In this document: positions 5,991 to 12,499 of the stretch, piece by piece
Position numbering within the stretch: position 1 is the stretch's first letter
Layout of the letters: each line of letters begins with the position of its first letter
Assembly (NCBI GenBank): GCA_948760655.1
Contig: CAQBKK010000029.1
Location: forward strand, 1-12,499
Length of the DNA stretch: 12,499 bases
Direction of reading: 5' to 3'
Origin: an uncultured Bacilli bacterium
GTDB taxonomy: Bacteria > Bacillota_I > Bacilli_A > RF39 > UBA660
Program-made: the position numbers and the translations under genes
The notes under the pieces: generated by a model
Databases searched by the model: none
What the model was told of the DNA's origin: nothing
The model's input: the letters and a program-made list of their open reading frames with translations, nothing else

Positions 5991-6071
5991 CAGAAAAAAT
6001 ATAATTTTAGTCGTGGACAAAGTCGAATAAATCCTTATGAACTTTTAGAAAAAATAGAAGAAAAGTGATAA
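5987..6071 (+). pseudogene. Possible small frameshifted ORF or UGA-readthrough tail after the GNAT gene
   Basis: After the GNAT TGA, the same frame continues for 25 sense codons (core NFSRGQSRINPYELL) to a tandem TGA-TAA at 6066-6071. Alternatively, ATG 5987, which overlaps the GNAT stop as ATGA and is preceded by AAGGAAG, opens MTEK. It would join the same stretch if one A were removed from the A6 run at 5994-5999, giving a 26-residue peptide. As it stands the ATG frame stops after five codons. The stretch looks coding in composition and vaguely recalls the YDFSxxxxNPY segment of BrnA-type antitoxins. Which explanation holds, or chance, cannot be decided from sequence alone. Confidence 0.35.
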
Positions 6072-6115
6072 TTTGTGAAGAATAGATGAAACTTCTCTCT
6101 TTTTTTGTAAGGCTA

Positions 6116-6144
6116 TTGACAATTATTTTTGTTTAGCATAAAAT
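6116..6144 (+). promoter_or_regulatory. Sigma-A promoter of the marR-ABC operon
   Basis: Consensus TTGACA (6116-6121), an exact 17-bp spacer and TAAAAT (6139-6144) give the best promoter in the window, 33 bp upstream of the marR start. SD AGGTGA follows at 6168-6173. I see only a weak ACAA/TTGT inverted repeat (6119-6132) as a candidate operator. Confidence 0.8.
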
Positions 6145-6177
6145 GTATCATGGCATAGAAAAGGTGTAGGTGAAAAT

Positions 6178-6627
6178 ATGGAAGAAGAAAACATAATGTA
6201 CCAGATTAAAATATTAGAAAAATATATTACGAGATTTTTAATGAAGGATTTAAAAAAAGACATAGCACCACCAACCCAATCTCAAATGCAAATTATGGAA
6301 TATATTTTGAACCATGAGAAAGAAGACTTGCACCAAAAGGATTTAGAAAGTATTTTACATCTTCGTAGAGCAACCGTATCAGGAATTTTACATACGATGG
6401 AAAAAAATCATTTTATCAAACGTGTTACCGATGAATGCGATGCAAGACAAAAAAGAATTATCTTACATGAAGATGCAAAAAAATGTTTCTTACTTCACTT
6501 AAAAAAAGTAAAAGAAATGGAAGAGGTACTTACTGAGAATCTAACGCAAGAAGAAAAAACTACTTTTATGGAAATCCTAAAAAAAATGCAAAATAATATA
6601 AAAGAAAGGACAAAAGAAAATGCTTAA
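6178..6627 (+). CDS. MarR family transcriptional regulator
   Basis: The 149-residue protein is a typical MarR winged-helix regulator. It has an N-terminal dimerisation helix (residues 5-28), the helix PTQSQMQIMEYILNH, and the HTH at about 52-76 (LHQKDLESILHLRRATVSGILHTMEKN), whose recognition helix is around RRATVSGILHTME. The wing contains the family signature D-x-R-x-K-x-I as DARQKRIIL (88-96), and a long C-terminal helix (107-145) completes the dimer interface. ATG 6178 follows AGGTGA at 4 nt. It is the first gene of the operon and overlaps the first ABC gene by 8 bp. By family habit it would repress its own promoter and the exporter and be released by a small-molecule ligand; operator and ligand are unknown. 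Confidence 0.92.
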   Translation: MEEENIMYQIKILEKYITRFLMKDLKKDIAPPTQSQMQIMEYILNHEKEDLHQKDLESILHLRRATVSGILHTMEKNHFIKRVTDECDARQKRIILHEDAKKCFLLHLKKVKEMEEVLTENLTQEEKTTFMEILKKMQNNIKERTKENA

Positions 6628-8383
6628 ATTAATCAAAAATTTTAACAAAAAAGAATGGGGACTCGTATTTGTAAGCTTACTATTAATTGTATTTCAAGTA
6701 TGGTTAGACTTAAAAATGCCTGATTATATGTCAGAAATTACGAAACTTGTCCAAACAGAGGGAAGTCAAATGCAAGATATCCTAAAAAATGGTGGATACA
6801 TGCTTTTATGTGCTTTAGGAAGTTTATTTGCAGCAGTAGTTGTTGGGTATTTTGTTGCTCACCTTTCTAGTTCATTTTCTATGAAACTGAGAAAAAAATT
6901 GTTTAGTAAAGTAGAAAGTTTATCTACACATGAAGTCAAACAATTTAAAACAGATAGTTTAATCACAAGAACAACCAATGATATTACACAAGTAGAAACA
7001 CTTATTGGAATGGGATTACAACTTTTAATCAAAGCCCCGATAACAGCAGTTTGGGCAATTACAAAAATTCTAAACAAATCATGGCAGTGGAGCGTAGTTA
7101 CAGCAGTAGCTGTAGTCATTTTATTATCCGTTATAGGTACACTGATGATTATCATTTTGCCAAAATTTAAAATTGTTCAAAAATTAATCGACCAAGTCAA
7201 TGGAGTAATTCGTGAACATCTAACTGGAATTCGTGTTGTACGTGCTTTTAATGCTGAAAATTATCAAGAAGAAAAATTTGATGAAGTAAATACAAAATTA
7301 ACCAATCAACAATTGTATAACCAAAAAAAGTTTGCCTTTTTATCTCCTGTGATGTATTTAGTTATGAATTCTTTAACGTTAGTTATCTATTTCATTGGAG
7401 CTTATTTAATAAAAAATGCTTTAATGGCTGACAAAATTAGTTTATTTGGAGACATGGTTGTATTTTCATCTTATGCGATGCAAGTGATTATGTCTTTCTT
7501 AATGCTTGCTATGATTTTTATGATTCTTCCAAGAGCCCAAGTTTCTGCTTCTCGTATCAATGAAGTATTAGACACAGAAATTAGTGTCAAAGATGGGGTT
7601 CTTACTGAAAATACAAATAAAGAAGTAGGAACCGTAGAATTTAAAAATGTATCGTTTAAATATCCAGATGCCGAAGAATACCTCCTTAAAAATATTTCTT
7701 TTAAAGTAAATAGAGGAGAAACCATTGCCTTCATTGGTTCGACAGGAAGTGGAAAATCTACCCTTATTAACTTAGTACCAAGATTTTATGATGCAACAGA
7801 AGGAGAAGTACTTGTAGATGGTATCAATGTAAAAGAGTACAAACAAGAATATTTGTATAACAAATTAGGATACGTACCTCAAAAAGCGGTAATTTTTAAC
7901 GGAAGTGTTTCAGAAAACATTTCGTTTGGAGAAAGCTTAAAAGAAAAAACAGAAGAGAAAATTAAAGAAGCGATTCGTGTTGCCCAAGGAGAAGAATTTG
8001 TTTTAAAAATGGATAAGGCTTATGATACAGAACTTGCAAGTGGAGGAACCAACATTTCTGGTGGACAAAAACAAAGGTTAGCGATAGCAAGAGCCGTAGC
8101 AAGAGACCCAGAAATCTATATTTTTGATGATTCTTTTTCCGCTCTTGACTACAAAACCGATTCCATTCTTCGTCATGAATTAAAAAAATATACGGGGGAT
8201 GCCACAAGCTTAATTGTTGCACAAAGAATAGGAACCATTATGAATGCTGATAAAATTGTAGTTTTAGATAATGGATGTTGTGTTGGAATAGGAACACACA
8301 AAGAATTATTAAAAACTTGTGAAGTATATAAACAAATTGCTTTATCCCAAGTTACAAAGGAGGAGTTAGAAAATGGCAAATAA
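6620..8383 (+). CDS. Heterodimeric ABC exporter, degenerate half (TM287-like)
   Basis: The 587-residue half-transporter has an N-terminal type IV exporter membrane domain (about six TM helices between residues 12 and 303) and a C-terminal ATPase. The ATPase has Walker A GSTGSGKST (373-381), Q-loop Q421 in GYVPQ, signature SGGQ (480-483), and Walker B IFDD with D503. Two catalytic positions are altered: D504 replaces the usual Glu after Walker B, and Q535 (VAQRIGTI) replaces the H-loop His. These are the substitutions known for the degenerate-site subunit TM287 and relatives, so this half supplies a canonical signature but a poor Walker site. ATG 6620 overlaps marR and follows AAAGGA. Its end overlaps the next gene by 11 bp, fixing the partner. 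Drug or lipid efflux is inferred from family and the MarR context. Confidence 0.93.
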   Translation: MLKLIKNFNKKEWGLVFVSLLLIVFQVWLDLKMPDYMSEITKLVQTEGSQMQDILKNGGYMLLCALGSLFAAVVVGYFVAHLSSSFSMKLRKKLFSKVESLSTHEVKQFKTDSLITRTTNDITQVETLIGMGLQLLIKAPITAVWAITKILNKSWQWSVVTAVAVVILLSVIGTLMIIILPKFKIVQKLIDQVNGVIREHLTGIRVVRAFNAENYQEEKFDEVNTKLTNQQLYNQKKFAFLSPVMYLVMNSLTLVIYFIGAYLIKNALMADKISLFGDMVVFSSYAMQVIMSFLMLAMIFMILPRAQVSASRINEVLDTEISVKDGVLTENTNKEVGTVEFKNVSFKYPDAEEYLLKNISFKVNRGETIAFIGSTGSGKSTLINLVPRFYDATEGEVLVDGINVKEYKQEYLYNKLGYVPQKAVIFNGSVSENISFGESLKEKTEEKIKEAIRVAQGEEFVLKMDKAYDTELASGGTNISGGQKQRLAIARAVARDPEIYIFDDSFSALDYKTDSILRHELKKYTGDATSLIVAQRIGTIMNADKIVVLDNGCCVGIGTHKELLKTCEVYKQIALSQVTKEELENGK

Positions 8384-10709
8384 TAGACCGAGAAGACCAG
8401 GACCAGGACATGGCCCTGCACCCGCTGAAAAAGCACGTGACTTTAAAGGCGCCATCACTCGCTTAATCAAAGAACTAAAACATTTTCGTGTTCTGATTAT
8501 CATTGCGTTGTTTTTAGCTGTAGTAGGTTCCATTCTTGCAATATTTACTCCCAACATCTTATCCAATTTAACGGATGAAATATCTAAAGGATTGGTTGTG
8601 AATACCAAAAATTTAGAAATGTTAACAAATCAAATGACTGAAACACTAAATGAAGAAAACTTACAAAAAATAATGCCTGAACTACTTGCTATCGATTTAA
8701 GTGAAAAAAATACAGGATTGATTTTAGCGTCTTCTTCCTTGCCACAAGAAGATATAAGAGCATTTACGAACTTTTTAAAAACAAGCAAAGAAAATCCAGA
8801 AGAAATGATGAATTCTCTTATGGAATTACCAGAGAATATATTAAAAGAGTTACTTCCAACCAGTACCTATAAAGAAAATACTATCGAGACAGAAGAAAAA
8901 ATTGCTTTCTTAAAAAGTATAAATAACAAAGAAAATGTAGTCATTTCTGAAAGCATTGCTAATTCGCTATTCACAACTATCGATACGGATAAATTAGACA
9001 TTACTCCAACTGACCAAGTAGAATTTTTACGTTTAATGCGTGATGTAAATGAAGAGATGGCAACAACTGAATTATATAAAAAAATTGATGAGGCACCTGT
9101 TAGTATTCAAGAATTTGTAAAACCATTTATGGATATAGAAAAAATTAGAGCCATTGCCATTACCATTGCTTGTATTTTAATCTGTAGTGCAATCTTTACT
9201 TATATTGAATCTATTTCGATGACGATTGTATCCAATAACTTTGCCAAAGGCTTAAGAACAAGAATCTCTAAAAAGATAAATACTTTGCCACTTTCTTATT
9301 TTGATAAGAACCAAACAGGAGATATTTTATCAAGAGTGACAAATGATATTGATACGGTTGCTCAATCTATGAACCAATCTTTATCCACGCTTGTTAGTGC
9401 GATTACCTTATTTGTAGGAACCATTATCATGATGTTTGTAACCAATGCTTTTATGGCTATCACTGCAATTGTATCTAGTTTACTAGGGTTTATCTTTATG
9501 TTTATGGTTCTTGGTAAATCCCAAAAATACTTTAGTGAAAAACAAGAACAATTAGGGGCTTTAAACGGACATATTGAAGAAATATACTCTGGATTAAACG
9601 TTGTTAGAGCTTACAATGGTAAAAAACAATCAGACAAAAAATTTGATGAATTAAATGAAAAGATGTACAGAGCCAATTGGAAAAGCCAATTCTTATCAGG
9701 TTTAATGATGCCCATGATGAACTTTATAGGAAATTTTGGATATGTGGCTGTTTGTATTGTGGGAGCTCTTCTTACTATGAATGGAAAAATTAGTTTTGGC
9801 GTAATTGTCGCTTTCATTTCCTATGTACGTTTATTTACCTCTCCATTATCACAGATTGCTCAAGCAATGACTTCTTTACAATCAACTGCTGCTGCAAGTG
9901 AACGAGTATTTGAAATCCTTGACGAAAAGGAAATGACAAACGAAAGTGAATTTACAACAAAATTACAAAAAGAAGAAGTAAAGGGAAATATTGAATTTAA
10001 GAACGTTGTCTTTAAATACGATGGTAACGAAAAACCAACAATAAAAAACTTTACCGCAAAAGCAACCAGTGGACAAAAGATTGCCATTGTAGGACCAACG
10101 GGAGCAGGAAAAACGACGATGGTTAACTTGCTCATGAAATTTTATGATATTGATGCAGGAACGATAAAAATTGATGGAGTGCCAACAAGTGAATTGACTC
10201 GCGAAAACATTCACGAATTATTTACAATGGTATTACAAGATACATGGTTATTTAGTGGTACTATAAAAGAAAACATTATTTACAATCGTAAAAATGTAAG
10301 TGATGAAAGAGTAGTGGAAGTATGTAAAACTGTTGGTTTAGATCATTTCATTAAAACCTTGCCAAATGGTTACAATTCCGATATTAGCGATAACGATTCC
10401 ATTTCCGCAGGGCAAAGACAATTACTTACAATTGCAAGAGGAATGATAGAAGATGCACCTTTCTTAATTTTAGATGAAGCTACTTCAAACGTAGACACCA
10501 GAACTGAAGAATTAGTCCAAAGTGCTATGGATAAACTAATGGAAGGAAGAACATCATTTATTATTGCTCACCGCTTATCAACAATAAAAAATGCTGACTT
10601 AATTTTAGTAATGAAAGATGGTAATATTATTGAAACAGGATCTCATGATAAGCTTATGAACCAAAAAGGATTTTATGCAGAACTATACAATTCCCAATTT
10701 GAACTATAA
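8373..10709 (+). CDS. Heterodimeric ABC exporter, catalytic half (TM288-like) with a large extracytoplasmic insertion
   Basis: The 778-residue half-transporter opens with a Pro/Gly-rich cytoplasmic tail (RPRRPGPGHGPAPAEKARDFKG), typical of TM288/BmrD-like subunits. TM1 is about 38-60 and TM2 about 258-282. Between them lie some 195 mostly helical, acidic residues where the family usually has a short external loop, which explains the length excess over about 600. TM3-TM6 lie between 335 and 495. The ATPase has Walker A GPTGAGKTT (574-582), Q622, Walker B ILDE with catalytic E702, and H733 (IAHRLSTI). The signature is SAGQ (678-681) instead of SGGQ. It thus complements the upstream subunit: its Walker/H residues with the partner's SGGQ make the active site. 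SD AAAGGAGG precedes ATG 8373, overlapping the partner gene by 11 bp. It is the last gene before a strong terminator. Confidence 0.93.
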   Translation: MANNRPRRPGPGHGPAPAEKARDFKGAITRLIKELKHFRVLIIIALFLAVVGSILAIFTPNILSNLTDEISKGLVVNTKNLEMLTNQMTETLNEENLQKIMPELLAIDLSEKNTGLILASSSLPQEDIRAFTNFLKTSKENPEEMMNSLMELPENILKELLPTSTYKENTIETEEKIAFLKSINNKENVVISESIANSLFTTIDTDKLDITPTDQVEFLRLMRDVNEEMATTELYKKIDEAPVSIQEFVKPFMDIEKIRAIAITIACILICSAIFTYIESISMTIVSNNFAKGLRTRISKKINTLPLSYFDKNQTGDILSRVTNDIDTVAQSMNQSLSTLVSAITLFVGTIIMMFVTNAFMAITAIVSSLLGFIFMFMVLGKSQKYFSEKQEQLGALNGHIEEIYSGLNVVRAYNGKKQSDKKFDELNEKMYRANWKSQFLSGLMMPMMNFIGNFGYVAVCIVGALLTMNGKISFGVIVAFISYVRLFTSPLSQIAQAMTSLQSTAAASERVFEILDEKEMTNESEFTTKLQKEEVKGNIEFKNVVFKYDGNEKPTIKNFTAKATSGQKIAIVGPTGAGKTTMVNLLMKFYDIDAGTIKIDGVPTSELTRENIHELFTMVLQDTWLFSGTIKENIIYNRKNVSDERVVEVCKTVGLDHFIKTLPNGYNSDISDNDSISAGQRQLLTIARGMIEDAPFLILDEATSNVDTRTEELVQSAMDKLMEGRTSFIIAHRLSTIKNADLILVMKDGNIIETGSHDKLMNQKGFYAELYNSQFEL

Positions 10710-10757
10710 AAAGATAGAATCATTAGATTTATTTATCTAATAAAATTCTATCTTTTT
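10708..10757. terminator. Large bidirectional terminator between the ABC operon and the M18 gene
   Basis: A perfect 13-bp outer stem (AAAAAGATAGAAT at 10708-10720 with its complement at 10745-10757) encloses an inner 7-bp hairpin (ATTAGAT 10722-10728, ATCTAAT 10735-10741). Each strand ends in a T5 tract. It begins in the TAA of the second ABC gene and contains the TAA stop and last codons of the M18 gene. Confidence 0.88.
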
Positions 10758-12021
10758 CTTTTATTATTTCTGTTTCATAAAACTTTTTAAAAGCAAGATA
10801 TAGATAATAGGCGTCTTTGCTACCAATGATTTCTTTTGCTCCATGCATGGCAAGCTCTCCAAGACCAATGTCAATGGAATCAATACTTACATGTCTTAGA
10901 CTAATTCCAGATAATGTACTTCCACTACTTATGTCATTTTTGGTAACAAAATCTTGATAGGGGACATTAGCATTTTCACAAATTCCTTTAAAAATTGAAG
11001 AAGTAATACTATCTGTTGTAGAAGAAGAATCTTTAGAAATGACAATTCCTTTATTTAATAAAGCTTCATTATTTATATCGCTATTTCCAGGATGATTTGG
11101 ATGGGTTGCATGCGTATTATCAGCACTTAAAATAGTAGAGTTGTTCATCAAGATGGAAATATCTTTTTTCGTTTCCGCAGCGATACGTTTTAGAATATCC
11201 ATTAAAAAGGAAGAGTCAGCTCCTTCTTTAGTTAGTGAGCCAATTTCTTCACTATTAAAGGAACAAAATATAGTGTTATTTTCAGTTTTTTTGGCATCTA
11301 AGAAACCTTTTAGGGCACTATAGGTGCAAGATAAATCGTCAATTCGTGGGGATAAGATCATTTCACTATTCATTCCAAAATAAGTAGGTGGGGTGGTTGC
11401 ATATAAAAATAAATCATAATCACAAATTTCTTCATTTTTCTTTAATTTTACTATATCAGCAAGTATTTTTTTTATTGGTTCTTTCGTATCTTTTAAAGCA
11501 AGAATTGGAATCATATCTATTTGGGGATTTAAATTTAAATTATCATTGGCATTACTATTTTGATGAATGGCTACACTTGGAATACAAAACAATGGTTTTT
11601 TTATATCAACAATTTCTTTATAATAAGTATTTCCCTGTTTTATAATAACACGACCTGCTAAAGAAAGGGGTTCATCTAACCAAGCGTAATGCAAAAGTCC
11701 TCCATAAGGCATAACGTTAATTTTTAAATAGTTTTTTTCATAAATTGTGTTTTTAGGTTTTATTGTAAACGAGGGAGTGTCAATATGTGTACATGTAATG
11801 TTAAAACTTTGATGATTTCCAAATGTAAAGGCAATTAAAGAGGCATCGTTTCGAGTAACAAAATAATTTTTATTTTTTTCTAATTGCCAAGGTTTATTTT
11901 CTTCCAATTCAGTAAATTTCTTTTGAAGTAAAATTTCTTTCATTTTTTTTATTCCAGTAAAAGAACATGTGGCTTCTTTAATAAATGTAAACAACGCTTC
12001 ATTGTATTTTTGATTATTCAT
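10729..12021 (-). CDS. M18 family metalloaminopeptidase (aspartyl aminopeptidase-like)
   Basis: The 430-residue protein has full M18 length. The di-metal site is visible in order: H79 and D81 in CTHIDTPSF, the bridging Asp in SPRIDDLS (228-229), the catalytic Glu pair in SFNSEEIGS (258-259), D301 in SADNTHATHPNHP, and H393 near the C terminus in LGELAMHGAKE. Other family blocks are YGGLLHYAWLDEPLSLAGRV, IPSVAIHQN and the SSGSTLSGI segment. Members are cytosolic, form large tetrahedral dodecamers and remove N-terminal residues, often acidic ones, from peptides; substrate preference here is not deducible. The start ATG 12021 follows AAGGTGAT (12026-12033), perfectly complementary to the 16S tail. 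It is a single-gene unit, convergent with the ABC operon and divergent from the collagen-like gene. I see no convincing promoter consensus upstream (TTGAAA with a too-long spacer). Confidence 0.92.
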   Translation of the reverse strand: MNNQKYNEALFTFIKEATCSFTGIKKMKEILLQKKFTELEENKPWQLEKNKNYFVTRNDASLIAFTFGNHQSFNITCTHIDTPSFTIKPKNTIYEKNYLKINVMPYGGLLHYAWLDEPLSLAGRVIIKQGNTYYKEIVDIKKPLFCIPSVAIHQNSNANDNLNLNPQIDMIPILALKDTKEPIKKILADIVKLKKNEEICDYDLFLYATTPPTYFGMNSEMILSPRIDDLSCTYSALKGFLDAKKTENNTIFCSFNSEEIGSLTKEGADSSFLMDILKRIAAETKKDISILMNNSTILSADNTHATHPNHPGNSDINNEALLNKGIVISKDSSSTTDSITSSIFKGICENANVPYQDFVTKNDISSGSTLSGISLRHVSIDSIDIGLGELAMHGAKEIIGSKDAYYLYLAFKKFYETEIIKEKDRILLDK

Positions 12022-12147
12022 TTATATCACCTTTTTATTAGTATGTATTTCTTTTTTTCTTTTATGTTTCAAAAAATAATTCCTACGTGTTAATCGCACT
12101 TACAAAAGAGTGTTTTCCTTCATAAGTTATAGTAAAGGAGGAAAAAA

Positions 12148-12499
12148 ATGAATAATAATGATATGAATAATCCAATGTACAATAGAGCAGTAGATATAGT
12201 AAATGATTTTGCTTGTAATCATCGCCCTATGGGATGTTGCTGTGGTGGTAGACCGATTACAGGACCTACGGGACCAACTGGACCAACAGGGCCTGCTGGA
12301 GGACCAACAGGACCGACTGGTTCTACAGGACCAATGGGACCAACTGGTGCAACGGGAGCAACTGGGCCAACAGGACCTCAAGGACCACAAGGAGTTCAAG
12401 GATTAGCTGGTGTTACCGGACCAACTGGTGCAACGGGAGCAACCGGGCCAACAGGACCTCAAGGACCACAAGGAGTTCAAGGATTAGCTGGTGTTACCG
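12148..12499 (+). CDS. Collagen-like triple-helix repeat protein (5' part, runs off the window)
   Basis: The frame opens at ATG 12148 behind a strong AAAGGAGG (12134-12141) and remains open to the window end (117 full codons). Residues 1-36 are a non-collagenous head, Asn/Met-rich ([10 protein letters not shown]), with a Cys cluster: C23, then C30-C31-C32 followed by GG. No signal peptide is seen. From residue 39 the sequence is Gly-X-Y triplets, mostly GPT, GAT and GPQ. There is one phase break (an extra Gly after GPA at residues 48-51) before an 81-bp repeated block. Thr in the Y position is typical of bacterial collagen-like proteins such as exosporium BclA-type fibres or surface filaments. 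GC content rises sharply compared with its neighbours, set by Gly/Pro codons. Surface or appendage structure is the likely role; location, C-terminal domain and length are outside the window. Confidence 0.9.
   Translation, partial: MNNNDMNNPMYNRAVDIVNDFACNHRPMGCCCGGRPITGPTGPTGPTGPAGGPTGPTGSTGPMGPTGATGATGPTGPQGPQGVQGLAGVTGPTGATGATGPTGPQGPQGVQGLAGVT
12337..12498 (+). repeat. 81-bp tandem repeat within the collagen-like gene (two copies seen)
   Basis: Copy 1 (12337-12417) and copy 2 (12418-12498) are identical except ACT versus ACC at one Thr codon (12361-12363 against 12442-12444). Each encodes nine Gly-X-Y triplets, beginning GPT GAT GAT and ending [10 protein letters not shown] third unit could start with the final base of the window. 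Copy number is likely to vary and to be difficult to assemble from short reads. Confidence 0.95.

Noticed and set aside
6077..6106. Possible terminator after the GNAT region: AGAA/TTCT arms and a T7 tract
   Set aside because: The stem is only four base pairs with a ten-base loop; the T tract alone is not enough.
6119..6132. ACAA-N6-TTGT inverted repeat in the marR promoter as an operator
   Set aside because: Only four base pairs per arm in AT-rich sequence; MarR operators usually show a longer palindrome.
12096..12117. CACT/AGTG hairpin followed by TTTT upstream of the collagen-like gene
   Set aside because: A four-base stem with an eight-base loop, located between divergent genes where no transcript is expected to end.
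12101..12129. Sigma-K-like promoter (TACA, 16 bp, CATAAGTTA) before the collagen-like gene, which would suggest a spore-coat role
   Set aside because: Transcription would start within the SD (12134-12141), leaving no ribosome site upstream, and nothing else here indicates sporulation.
12127..12399. Minus-strand and alternative plus-strand open frames in the collagen-like region
   Set aside because: They arise from the Gly-Pro-Thr triplet repeat read in other frames, giving Ser/Trp/Cys/Arg-rich or Asp/Gln/Leu-rich repeats without SD sites.

Overview
The window is AT-rich (roughly 30% GC by eye), with Lys/Glu/Asn-rich proteins, Shine-Dalgarno (SD) sites of both the AGGAGG and AGGTGA type, sigma-A-like promoters and compact intrinsic terminators. 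With the gene set (Rpn-type nuclease tail, DUF975, Mbeg1-like hydrolase, TM287/288-type ABC pair, M18 aminopeptidase, Gly-X-Thr collagen-like protein) this points to a low-GC Firmicute, probably a gut Bacilli/Erysipelotrichia/RF39-like lineage. That placement is inference. Trp is TGG throughout the long genes, which have no internal TGA, so the standard bacterial code applies in general. Two short genes nevertheless have suspicious in-frame TGA codons.

Layout: (1) 1-202, the 3' end of an Rpn/PD-(D/E)XK transposase-nuclease and its terminator. (2) 286-1050, an XRE helix-turn-helix fused to a CYTH (triphosphate tunnel/class IV adenylate cyclase) domain, the most unusual gene here. (3) 1043-1846, an orphan gene on the minus strand, convergent with the previous one. 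(4) 1938-2628, two overlapping small unknown genes; the second has an in-frame open extension beyond its TGA that runs to a strong terminator. (5) 2721-4280 (minus), a DUF975 plus CmpB-like membrane fusion. (6) 4384-5990, an Mbeg1-like alpha/beta hydrolase followed by a GNAT acetyltransferase, itself followed by an in-frame 25-codon stretch after its TGA. (7) 6178-10709, a tightly coupled operon of a MarR regulator and two ABC half-transporters forming an asymmetric heterodimeric exporter, read from a clear TTGACA-N17-TAAAAT promoter. (8) 10729-12021 (minus), an M18 aminopeptidase sharing a large bidirectional terminator with the ABC operon. (9) 12148-end, the start of a collagen-like protein with an almost perfect 81-bp tandem repeat that continues past the window.

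The only clear functional unit is marR-ABC-ABC, in which the MarR protein probably senses a ligand and controls its own efflux pump. The other genes are one- or two-gene units in alternating orientation. Convergent neighbours are separated by hairpins that overlap the coding ends. Two divergent intergenic regions (1847-1937 and 4281-4383) share a 13-bp motif in which the opposing -35 elements overlap. No gene-free stretch exceeds 300 bp; the longest, 5991-6177, holds the post-GNAT extension and the marR promoter.
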